A DNA stretch of 9,092 nt from assembly GCA_030613705.1 (NCBI GenBank), contig JAUWLJ010000061.1:1-9092 (forward strand). Direction: 5' to 3'. The notes under the pieces are model-generated. The model ran no database searches. It was not told the DNA's origin and was given only the letters and a program-made list of their open reading frames with translations. Positions within the stretch are counted from its first letter, which is position 1. Each line of letters begins with the position of its first letter. Below, piece after piece: positions 1-7,900 of the stretch. A program made the translations under genes and the position numbers. This stretch comes from Chloroflexota bacterium. Lineage in GTDB: Bacteria > Chloroflexota > Anaerolineae > Anaerolineales > UBA4823.

Positions 1-129
1 GACCTCAACCATTACAACGCTCAATGCCCGCACTGGCGCCGGGTAAACCGACTTTCTCCCAAGGAGCTGAAACGCGCCGCGCCTGATTGGCAGCCTGGTC
101 AATCTTCAACAGAGCCAGCAGATGAGTAA
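1..129 (+). CDS. C-terminal end of an unrecognised protein (5' part outside window)
   Basis: Reading from the first base, 42 sense codons run without interruption to a TAA at 127-129. The peptide is polar and proline-rich, with the stretch CPHWRRVNRLSPKELKRAAP in the middle and an acidic, Ser/Thr-rich tail ending EPADE. That composition is typical of a soluble protein's disordered C-terminus. No domain or catalytic motif is visible and I do not recognise the family. The gene points towards the convergent malQ gene, 310 bases away. The evidence that it is real is the open frame from the window edge and the protein-like composition. It is short enough that chance cannot be fully excluded. Confidence 0.5.
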   Translation, partial: DLNHYNAQCPHWRRVNRLSPKELKRAAPDWQPGQSSTEPADE

Positions 130-439
130 TTTTCACCTCTCTCAATTGCCATTCAACTTAAGGTAGCCCGATTTGGAAGTGTGGCTAATGATGTGATATC
201 CACGCCAGAAGGATGAGCGGGTTTTTTGGGTTATGTTAGTTTATAAGGGATTTTTGATTATGAGATAATCGTAACTCTCCGACTTATCAGGAGGGAGAAG
301 ATCGCCCGCCAGCTGCGTTTTTTGAGTTTTTTTAAACTTGCACACCCCAAGATTCGTATAAATTGCTCATTCAAGATCCTTGAATGAGAGGATATTTCTT
401 CCGCAATTGATCAGGTTACTCGACAGATTTTTCGGCTGC
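130..439. other. AT-rich spacer between convergent genes
   Basis: This 310-base stretch separates the 3' end of the plus-strand fragment from the 3' end of malQ. It is AT-rich, with T runs near 222-227 and 319-332, and holds the hairpin described at 366-388. I see no credible small gene, tRNA or repeat in it. As both flanking genes end here, transcription termination for both is the expected function. Neither T run follows a convincing GC-rich stem. Confidence 0.5.
366..388. terminator. Perfect 10-bp inverted repeat, possible terminator
   Basis: CTCATTCAAG at 366-375 is exactly complementary to CTTGAATGAG at 379-388, leaving a three-base loop (ATC). It lies 52 bases beyond the malQ stop codon on the malQ transcript, between two convergent genes, which is where a terminator is expected. 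The stem is only 40% GC and is not followed by a clean T tract on either strand (CAATTTATAC on the malQ side, AGGATATTTC on the other). It is therefore at best an atypical intrinsic terminator, an mRNA 3'-end stabiliser, or a protein-binding palindrome. Confidence 0.4.
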
Positions 440-1942
440 TCAATTGGGGGTGTTCTTACGATCGTACAAGAAATTGATCTCTTTGATGCGTACCTGCAAT
501 GACTCGCTGAAAGCCGAAACTGGCATTCGCCAGGTCCAATTGCCGCTAGGATTACCCGGGTAATTCATGCGGGCTTCGTTTCCTAAACTAAGGAAATCTT
601 GCATTGGCGCCAGTGCAAATACCGCCACCGATCCCCAGGTTGCCCGGATCAGATCCCAGGCTACCTGCTTGCCATCACGGTTCAAGTATCGCCGGTAGAA
701 GCTTTTCTCCTCCTCCGAAACCCTCTCATACCAACCTTTCGCGGTATCATTATCGTGTGTTCCAGTATAAACCACGCTTTTCTCCTCGTGGTTGTGAGGT
801 AAAAAAGGTTCCTTTGGATCTCCGTGGAAGGCAAACTGGACAATACGCATTCCTGGCAAATTAAAACGCTCTCGGATGGCAATAACATCTGGTGTGATCA
901 CGCCCAGGTCTTCTGCAATGATCGGCAAGTCACCCAGAGCCTTATCAACCGCAGTGAAGAAATCCTCTCCTGGACCGGATACCCAGCGACCATTGACTGC
1001 AGTTTCCTCACCGAAAGGGACCTCCCAATGACCAGCAAACCCGCGGAAATGATCCAGCCGCACAATATCTACCAATCCCAAAACCGCAGATAATCGTTTC
1101 AACCACCAGCTGTAGCCATCTGCCAGGTGGATTTCCCAGCGGTACAATGGATTCCCCCACAACTGACCAGTCTTCGAAAAGTAATCTGGTGGTACTCCGG
1201 CCACAAACTCCGGGTTTCCCTGATCATCTAAGGCAAACAACTCCGGATGTGCCCAAACCTCTGCGCTATCGTGCGCCACAAAAATGGGAATGTCTCCGAT
1301 GATGCGAATATTTTCATCCTTGGCATGTTTGTGTAGTGAATTCCATTGCCGGTGGAAAATAAACTGGCGAAATTCCTGGCGTTGGATGTCTGTAGAATGA
1401 GTTTCACTGGCCTGCTCAAGCGCGCCAGGTTCACGGGTTAACAAGGGTCGCGGCCAATTCACCCATGAGCCGCCGCCATATGCCTCTTTCAAAGCCATGA
1501 ACAGGCTAAAATTATCAAGCCAAAAGGTGTGCTTAGCTTTAAATTCCTGAAATTCGGCTTGCAGCTTACGGGAAGGGTCTTGTTGAAATTGGATAAATGC
1601 CCGATCGAGCAATCCAATTTTCCAGGGAATCAGCTTACCAAATTCGACTTTCTCGGAGGGAAACGTGGGTGTTTCTACCAGATCATTAGAATGGAGCAGC
1701 CCTTCCTCAAGTAGCAGATCAGGGCTGATCAAATATGGGTTTCCAGCGAACGAGGAAAAACTTTGATAAGGGGAATCTCCGTAGCCTGTCGGTCCAAGGG
1801 GAAGGACTTGCCATAATCCACAACCCGCACCGTGCAGGTAATCAATCCAGCGATGTGCTTGAGGGCCTAAATCACCGATCCCGAAAGGTCCTGGCAAGCT
1901 GGTAGGATGAAGGAGAATTCCCGATGAACGATCAAACTTCAT
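440..1942 (-). CDS. malQ: 4-alpha-glucanotransferase (amylomaltase, GH77)
   Basis: This cytoplasmic enzyme cleaves an alpha-1,4-glucan and transfers the released segment to another glucan or glucose, disproportionating maltodextrins or debranched glycogen. The 500 residues match the compact bacterial amylomaltase size. The N-terminus RSSGILLHPTSLPGPFGIGDLG (residues 5-26, interrupted here only for length) is diagnostic, as are GYGDSPYQ (53-60) and GNPLY (263-267). The GH77 catalytic trio is intact by family alignment: nucleophile D297 in VRLDHFRG, acid/base E344 in IIAEDLG, and transition-state stabiliser D397 in GTHDNDT. There is no signal peptide. The start ATG (1942-1940) lies inside the end of glgC, with AAAGAGG at 1950-1956 seven bases upstream. 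The 11-base overlap implies co-transcription and translational coupling with glgC. Nothing looks truncated or frameshifted. Confidence 0.97.
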   Translation of the reverse strand: MKFDRSSGILLHPTSLPGPFGIGDLGPQAHRWIDYLHGAGCGLWQVLPLGPTGYGDSPYQSFSSFAGNPYLISPDLLLEEGLLHSNDLVETPTFPSEKVEFGKLIPWKIGLLDRAFIQFQQDPSRKLQAEFQEFKAKHTFWLDNFSLFMALKEAYGGGSWVNWPRPLLTREPGALEQASETHSTDIQRQEFRQFIFHRQWNSLHKHAKDENIRIIGDIPIFVAHDSAEVWAHPELFALDDQGNPEFVAGVPPDYFSKTGQLWGNPLYRWEIHLADGYSWWLKRLSAVLGLVDIVRLDHFRGFAGHWEVPFGEETAVNGRWVSGPGEDFFTAVDKALGDLPIIAEDLGVITPDVIAIRERFNLPGMRIVQFAFHGDPKEPFLPHNHEEKSVVYTGTHDNDTAKGWYERVSEEEKSFYRRYLNRDGKQVAWDLIRATWGSVAVFALAPMQDFLSLGNEARMNYPGNPSGNWTWRMPVSAFSESLQVRIKEINFLYDRKNTPN

Positions 1943-3194
1943 AAGCCAACCTCTTTGTCAGGATGTAATCTCCACTGCGGATAAGGTTCGTTGACAGATC
2001 AGAGGGGATCACATCAGTGGCGATGACTGCTCCCGCTTCCACAATAAGCTTTTCGGGAAGTTGGCTGTTCTTGCCAATCATAGTGATCACAGGATCTCCT
2101 GTAAGGTCAATCCCTCCCACGACCGCGTTCTCACCGATATTTACTCGTTTGTCGATGATCGACCGTTCTACCTTTGACCCAGCCTGGATAACCGCCTCGG
2201 CGAGGATCACCGACTCTCTCACGATTGCACCAGGCATGACTCTTACCCCGGGGGATAATACACTGCGCTCCACGATCGCATCAGAAGAAAGCACACAACC
2301 ATCGGTGATCATGCTGTCGCTCACCTGAGCTCCTGAAGAAATTCGGACTGGTGGACGTTCCTGTGTGCGGGTGTGAATCACCCACGAGCGATCGTTGAGA
2401 TCGATCGGTGCCGGCTCCGCTAACAAATCCATATGGGCTTTCCAATAAGAATTTACTGTACCGACATCTACCCAGTATCCAGAGTAGGGAAACGCATGCA
2501 CGCGAGAGCCCTCTGCTACCAGGCGGGGTAATATGTCCTTTCCAAAATCATGGCTGCTATCGGTCTTTTTGCGATCCTCCCAGAGAACTTTATCGAGGAG
2601 TTCGATATTGAAGAGATAAACACCCATATTGACTTGATCGGATTTTGGTTGCTGAGGCTTTTCTTCGAACTCTGTCACCCGGTAACTCTTATCCACGTTT
2701 AGAATGCCAAAACGAGATGCATCTTCGATCGGCACCCGAATAGAACAGATGGTCACATCAGCCTGGTGATCGATATGGAATGCGATCAAGGCATCATAAT
2801 TCATTACATAGATATGGTCACCCGAAAGAATCAGGACGAAATCCGGATTGGAGCTCTTAATAAAGCGGAAATTTTGTTGCACCGCGTCAGCGGTTCCCAA
2901 ATACCATTCCGATGATCCTCGAGCTTTATACGGCGAGTAAATCCGGACTCCTCCTGTGAAATCCCGATTTAGATCCCATGGCCCTCCCGCACCAATATGC
3001 TCGATCAGAGAGTGAGGACGATATTGAGCTAAGATCATGACATCGAAAATCTCAGAGTTAACACAATTAGAGAGCGTGAAATCAATGATGCGGTATTTTC
3101 CAGCAAATGGCACTGCCGGTTTCGTTCGCTTGGCAGTCAGGGTGCCCATTCGAGAACCCTCTCCGCCAGCCATAATGACTGCTCGCGTTTTCAT
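1932..3194 (-). CDS. glgC: Glucose-1-phosphate adenylyltransferase (ADP-glucose pyrophosphorylase)
   Basis: It converts glucose-1-phosphate and ATP to ADP-glucose and pyrophosphate, the committed step of bacterial glycogen synthesis. The 420 residues match the family's usual size. The nucleotidyltransferase fold starts at residue 4 with the signature AVIMAGGEGSRM and continues into KRTKPAVPFAGKYRIIDF (22-39). GDHIY (125-129) carries the metal-binding catalytic Asp126. FEEKP (176-180) holds the sugar-phosphate Lys, and SGYWVDVGT (238-246) is a further family motif. From about residue 285 the protein becomes a left-handed beta-helix of hexapeptide-like repeats. K25 aligns with the E. coli lysine linked to fructose-1,6-bisphosphate activation, so allosteric control is plausible but unproven. 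The start at 3194 is chosen over the ATG at 3299 because the signature begins right after it and AGGAAGGAG (3200-3208) ends five bases upstream. It is the first gene of the glgC-malQ unit. Confidence 0.97.
   Translation of the reverse strand: MKTRAVIMAGGEGSRMGTLTAKRTKPAVPFAGKYRIIDFTLSNCVNSEIFDVMILAQYRPHSLIEHIGAGGPWDLNRDFTGGVRIYSPYKARGSSEWYLGTADAVQQNFRFIKSSNPDFVLILSGDHIYVMNYDALIAFHIDHQADVTICSIRVPIEDASRFGILNVDKSYRVTEFEEKPQQPKSDQVNMGVYLFNIELLDKVLWEDRKKTDSSHDFGKDILPRLVAEGSRVHAFPYSGYWVDVGTVNSYWKAHMDLLAEPAPIDLNDRSWVIHTRTQERPPVRISSGAQVSDSMITDGCVLSSDAIVERSVLSPGVRVMPGAIVRESVILAEAVIQAGSKVERSIIDKRVNIGENAVVGGIDLTGDPVITMIGKNSQLPEKLIVEAGAVIATDVIPSDLSTNLIRSGDYILTKRLAYEV
1950..1956 (-). promoter_or_regulatory. 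Ribosome binding site of malQ, inside glgC
   Basis: On the minus strand AAAGAGG stands seven bases before the malQ ATG. It lies wholly within the last codons of glgC, and the malQ start codon precedes the glgC TGA (1934-1932). Ribosomes finishing glgC would therefore stop next to the malQ start, a standard arrangement for coupled translation. Confidence 0.7.
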
Positions 3195-3199
3195 TTGTG

Positions 3200-3208
3200 C
3201 TCCTTCCT
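3200..3208 (-). promoter_or_regulatory. Ribosome binding site that decides the glgC start
   Basis: The minus strand reads AGGAAGGAG, and the GGAG core is separated from the ATG at 3194 by five bases (CACAA). This strong Shine-Dalgarno sequence, placed directly before the conserved AVIMAGG motif, rules in the 3194 start. It makes the upstream in-frame ATG at 3299 a non-coding extension. Confidence 0.8.
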
Positions 3209-3404
3209 GTTTATTAAGTCGCTGAGTTCGATTAATTTTACACGATATTAGTTCCTGTATGTTTCGAGGAGATGAATAATCTTCCCTTTGCTGCTTCATT
3301 CATCTGATCGCCACCGCTCCCTGCGCAGCTGTCTCAATTAGGTGATTTTGATTGGATCACGAATTGAATTAAACTGGTCTCTTGAATCTTTATGCCCTGG
3401 TTAA

Positions 3405-3433
3405 TTAAACCTTGTCTGAAGAGATGATATAAT
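3405..3433 (+). promoter_or_regulatory. Candidate promoter of the GH57 gene
   Basis: A consensus -10 hexamer TATAAT lies at 3428-3433, followed by a 47-base leader before the ATG at 3481. Seventeen bases upstream, TTAAAC (3405-3410) matches the -35 consensus at only three of six positions and overlaps the near-palindrome GGTTAATTAAACC (3399-3411). The promoter sits in the divergent glgC/GH57 spacer (3195-3480). The glgC promoter must lie on the other strand of that spacer, but I could not place it convincingly; TAAAAT at 3240-3235 is the best -10 candidate. Confidence 0.4.
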
Positions 3434-3480
3434 CACTTTTTTGGTCTTGCTGAAATCCACGATTTTTCACTCTCATCAAT

Positions 3481-4914
3481 ATGCCAATCAAAGCATTCAG
3501 CATCCATGGGCATTTCTACCAACCCCCGCGCGAAGACCCATTAACTGGCACCATCCCTAATGAATCCGGAGCCGCACCTTATGATAACTGGAATGTTCGC
3601 ATCCTCCAGGAGTGCTACCGACCAAATGCCAGGCTGAAAAATTTTGCTGGGATCAGTTTTAATGTCGGTCCCACTTTATTCTCCTGGCTGCAGACCCAAG
3701 ATCAAGACACTTACCAGCAAATCCTCAACCAAGATCGATCCAATTTTAATCGCTACGGTGTAGGTAATGCCATTTCCCAAGCCTACAACCACACCATCTT
3801 ACCTTTGGCTTCGTCCTCAGATAAAAACATTCAAGTAGGCTGGGGGATAGCAGATTTCACCCATCGGTTTGGGCATCACCCGCAAGGAATGTGGTTGCCC
3901 GAGACTGCAGTGGATTATGAGACCTTAGCGATTATGTCAAACCTGGGGATTGAATTCACAATTCTTGCTCCCTGGCAGGCAGATATCGACGGCTTAGATC
4001 CGACCGAGCCTTACAAGGTAGATCTCCCGGGTGGTAAGAACATCATCGTATTCTTCTACCAGCAGGAATTAAGTACCAAAATAAGTTTCGATCCACAAGC
4101 CACCGCAAATGCCCAACTCTTCGTTGAGAGTGAACTTGCTTCTTGTTATCTAACCAAGGAGGGAAAAAGCGGCCAAGACCAATTAATATTATTAGCCTCC
4201 GATGGTGAGCTGTATGGGCACCACCAGCCTTTCCGCGAACAATTTTTGGCTCATTTGCTGGATGGGGCTGGCGGCTCAGACGGATTGAGCAGGACATATC
4301 CCGCACTGTGGTTGAAAACACACCCGCCAACGAAGACTATACGCATTCGCGAGCGTACCTCTTGGTCCTGCCATCATGGGATCACTCGCTGGACGGATGA
4401 ATGTGCCTGCACTCCCCTGGATGGCCGTTGGAAGTCACACTTGCGATATTCTCTCAACCGGTTGGCAACCGCCCTCGATGGCCTGTACTTTGAATCCGTT
4501 TACCCTATGATCCCCAAACCAAGAGTTCTCCGCCAGCGCTATATCCATGTCATGCTGGGTGAAATCCAGGTCCAGAATTTAATCTCTGAGATGGCAAGCC
4601 ATCCCTTGACCGATGATCAGATTTGGCGGATATATCTCATGCTTGAGTCACAGCGCGAAAGGCAAAGTATCTTCACCTCGTGCGGCTGGTTTTTTGAGGA
4701 TTTCGATCGCATCGAACCCAAGAACGTGATCGCTTATGCCGCGCAAGCTGTCCGTTTAGCCCGCCTGGCTACAGGGGATGATCTTTCTCCCCAGACTGTA
4801 TCCGACTTAAAACACGTCATCAGCCCACGATCGGGGTTAAGGGCTGATCAAGTGTTCAACCAACAACTGTCACGAAGTTGGGTAGCGGAGGATCATCTCT
4901 CCATTTCAGGTTAG
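3481..4914 (+). CDS. GH57-family glycosidase with DUF3536-type C-terminus
   Basis: A cytoplasmic alpha-glucan-active enzyme is likely. GH57 includes amylopullulanases, 4-alpha-glucanotransferases and branching enzymes that use a retaining mechanism, and this clade's exact reaction is unknown to me. Motif 1 is HGHFYQPPRE (residues 9-18). WLPETAV (138-144) contains E141 at the expected nucleophile position. LASDGELYGHHQ (238-249) contains D241 at the expected acid/base position. A cysteine-bearing segment follows: SCHHG (296-300), RW (303-304) and CAC (308-310). Residues from about 380, with SCGWFFEDFDRIEP (400-413), resemble the DUF3536 region. At 477 residues it seems shorter than many DUF3536 proteins, though it ends naturally. 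The start is fixed because motif 1 begins eight residues in, yet no Shine-Dalgarno sequence precedes the ATG. It converges on the GH13 gene with only 33 bases between stop codons and diverges from glgC, supporting a glycogen-linked role. No signal peptide is visible. Confidence 0.88.
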   Translation: MPIKAFSIHGHFYQPPREDPLTGTIPNESGAAPYDNWNVRILQECYRPNARLKNFAGISFNVGPTLFSWLQTQDQDTYQQILNQDRSNFNRYGVGNAISQAYNHTILPLASSSDKNIQVGWGIADFTHRFGHHPQGMWLPETAVDYETLAIMSNLGIEFTILAPWQADIDGLDPTEPYKVDLPGGKNIIVFFYQQELSTKISFDPQATANAQLFVESELASCYLTKEGKSGQDQLILLASDGELYGHHQPFREQFLAHLLDGAGGSDGLSRTYPALWLKTHPPTKTIRIRERTSWSCHHGITRWTDECACTPLDGRWKSHLRYSLNRLATALDGLYFESVYPMIPKPRVLRQRYIHVMLGEIQVQNLISEMASHPLTDDQIWRIYLMLESQRERQSIFTSCGWFFEDFDRIEPKNVIAYAAQAVRLARLATGDDLSPQTVSDLKHVISPRSGLRADQVFNQQLSRSWVAEDHLSISG

Positions 4915-4947
4915 GGTTCCAATCATTCGTATTTCCCCCCCTGAAGA

Positions 4948-7900
4948 TTAATTACTCGTCCCTTCTAATAATTTTTCCACCTGATATTCAGATTTTGATT
5001 CTGCTTTCTTTAGTTTACGGATAACCTGGTAGTGACCGGTTATCTGATCGCGTGCTTCATCTGAGCTCAAATTCTTATCTGCAATGACGTTAATTGCGGC
5101 AATTCTCATCATCCAAACCAATAACTCTTCGAATGCTTCTTTGTTGAACCACAATATGCCCTGGTAACGATTGACCTGCAGAACCCCTCGCACAACTTCA
5201 TCCTCGAGTAATCTTTTCAGAATCCGGTAAGCGCGCTTGCGTTTTGGGGTATTAATCTGGTACCACGCCTGATGTCGGATCAGGATTTTAATCAGGCCGA
5301 CCGATCGCCAGGATTCAGCTTCGCTCAACCCAAGGTCCAACATCGAGCTTGCCAGGATGCGACCTAAAAGCCATTCATCGATCCAGCTCTGGCTTCTATC
5401 CGCAGCCCCTTCATCCCCCATCAAGCGGCCCAAACTGTGGGTAAACGCCCAACCTATCAGCACACTCCACTTGGGAATGTCCTTCTCCTCCAAGCTGAGG
5501 TTATCTAAAATCAGCTTCACCGCCGATTTGTAATTTCGCCTTGAATCCGCGGAGGTAGTTTCTCTCAAGGCGGGTAGTTCAAGTATTGCCTGTACCTTGT
5601 TCCGGATTTCTTGAGCATACACCTGAATATCGTTCTGTTCTCTTCCAGCGCCAGTTAATTGGTTGATTTCCACCAGCAGGTGGGCTGCTTTTTGCTCAAC
5701 TTCGCTCATCAAGTCTATGTCCACCATTTTCTTATTGCCTGTCAAGCGCGCATCAAGCAGCCGGGTAATCATCCCCGCTTCGGTCAGCTCCCGAAATGGA
5801 AAATGGATTGGCTGCAGAATAATCTCTTTTAAGGTCTCCTCAACACTGGGCACCCCCCGTCCGTCCAGATATGCGGTCAGTTGGGCATACTGGTGCCACT
5901 CGTTGTCCTGAACCTGACGAAAATCCATAAACACATGGTATTTATATGCCCCCAGCTCCAGATAAAGACCCTCTTCTGCAAGAACACGATTATTGCGGAT
6001 ATACTCCAACCCAGTCACCTGATCTCGAAAGATCGTGTAATGGTCCTCCCCTGGATGGAGACCCAATCCCTGGTGTAACTTTCTCGAGACGAGCTGCCTT
6101 TGATCACCTTGAACATTCTTTACTGCTGAGGCAGCGGAATCCTTAATCCAACCACGTGCATCTGCATACTTGTTGTGATAAACAACCAGGGACCGTTCGT
6201 CACCACGCCGGTTAGAGTATGCATATACATCTTCATTGACATGTCCATCTGAGGTGAAGAAATCATAAAGAGAAAATTCTCCCACCTCTGCGAATAAATA
6301 CCTTTTACGCAGCAAGGGGAAAATTTCACGTTCGTGACGTTCAACCAGATAAGGATCCGGTTTCTCCTCCCAATAAGCGCGCCGGAATTCCATTCCGTAT
6401 TTCTCTGCAAATCCTTCGATCTGACCATGGCCGAACATCGGCAAGCCAGGCAACGTGGACATCAGAATACAGATGCCGAAATATTTATCCTCTTTTCCAA
6501 ACTGGTCTATCGCGGTGCGTTCATCTGGGTTGTTCATGAAATTTACGTATCGCTTAAGGATATCCGGATCAAATTCCAGCGTGTTCTTAATCACCAATCG
6601 ATATTCCTGATTCTTCTCATCGCGCAGCATGTTCATAAAGGCGCTGTTATAGACCCGATGCATCCCTAAAGTTCGTACGAAATAGCCTTCCATCATCCAG
6701 AAAGCTTCCGCCAGCAGCAAAGTATCGGGAACCTCTTCAGCGACCCGGTCGACAACTTCTCGCCAGAATTCCACTGGAAAAGCAGCTTCAAATTGTTTCT
6801 TGGTCAATCCATGTTCAGCCCGAGAGGGGATCGCCCCACCGGTCCCAGGTTCCGGATACCATAAACGCTGGAAATGTTTCTTTGCCAAAGTCATAGCTGC
6901 GTCAAAACGGATGATCGGGAATTTACGGGCTACCCCCAGGATCGTTTGGATAACGGCCTCCCGCACTTCAGGTAATAGATAGTCCAACTGGGCAGTATCA
7001 TTCCATGGCATACTGGTGCCGTCGTTTCCGTGATAAATATATTTCGTATTCCCGGTCCAGTTGTCCACTCGTTTAAAAACCACCGCTGCATCGCTGCTGT
7101 CGTAATAATGATCTTCGATATAAATTCCGACACGATCATCCCAGGATAAATTCACGCCGTTAAATGAATACGCAGGAAACGGTGAGTAATCCAACGAGAC
7201 AAACCACTCTGGATGTTCGATCACCCAATTCGAATCGATCCCCATGTGATTGGGTACCATATCAGATGCCAGGCGGAGGCCGCGCTGCCAGGCTCTGGCG
7301 TGCAGGTTGCGGTAGGATTCTTCTCCCCCCAGGTCAGCTGCGATTTCGTAATCTGATAAAGAATAAGCTGAGGCAACAGCTTCGGGGTTGCCGCGCAGCT
7401 GTTTTATTCTCTGTGACGCCGAACTTCGTTCCCACAAACCGATCAACCACAGCCCCTTAAACCCGCAATTTGCCAGACGGTCTAGTTCTTCATCTGGAAT
7501 ATGGTCCAATTGGTGGATCGGTCGCTGGTATTGTTTCGAGAGCTGGTCAAGCCAGACAAAGATATTCTTTGCGATCAACACCATTGATGGCATCCAATCA
7601 CTATCGGGGCTAAAACGCTCGATCTCCAAATCCAGACCGGTGAAATCGTAAACTCTCGCCGGCCCTGGTCCCTGGAAGATGGCTTTATCCTCTTCTGAAA
7701 TAAAATCCAGGCTGCTTAATAAGCGGAATATATAATCCCCTAACAGGTAGCCCCAACTTTGGCGCATATAGTCCAGCTGACCTGAAAGCGAATGAGGTAC
7801 GGCGATCGCTGGGCTGCGCAGCAAATCGATTAGGTTGAGGTTATCTGGCCCGAATTTTGGCTGTGTTTCAAAAAATTCTTTCAAACTGGCGATAATTTCA

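Noticed and set aside
319..332. T-rich run as a rho-independent terminator of the left plus-strand gene
   Set aside because: No convincing GC-rich stem precedes it, and it lies almost 200 bases beyond that gene's stop codon.
457..466. TACGATCGTA palindrome near the malQ 3' end
   Set aside because: It is short, coding, and built around the common CGATCG word, with no reason to expect a site there.
3195..3299. 35-residue N-terminal extension of GlgC from the ATG at 3299
   Set aside because: It has no GlgC-like sequence and no good binding site, whereas the ATG at 3194 has AGGAAGGAG directly before it and the conserved AVIMAGG motif directly after it.
3367..3410. Two copies of AATTAAAC (3367-3374 and 3403-3410) as a regulatory direct repeat
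   Set aside because: They are eight AT-rich bases spaced 36 apart, not an integral number of helical turns; chance is the simpler explanation.
4043..4330. Antisense open frame within the GH57 gene (minus strand)
   Set aside because: It overlaps clearly coding plus-strand sequence, including the D241 catalytic motif, and its translation has no recognisable features. It is a shadow frame.
6120..6428. Alternative minus-strand frame inside the GH13 gene
   Set aside because: It lies entirely within the conserved GH13 reading frame on the same strand in another phase, and its translation looks non-protein-like.
7802..7809. GCGATCGC octamer, like the cyanobacterial HIP1 repeat
   Set aside because: It appears as a single exact copy inside the GH13 gene; the genes do not suggest a cyanobacterium, and general GATC enrichment explains it.
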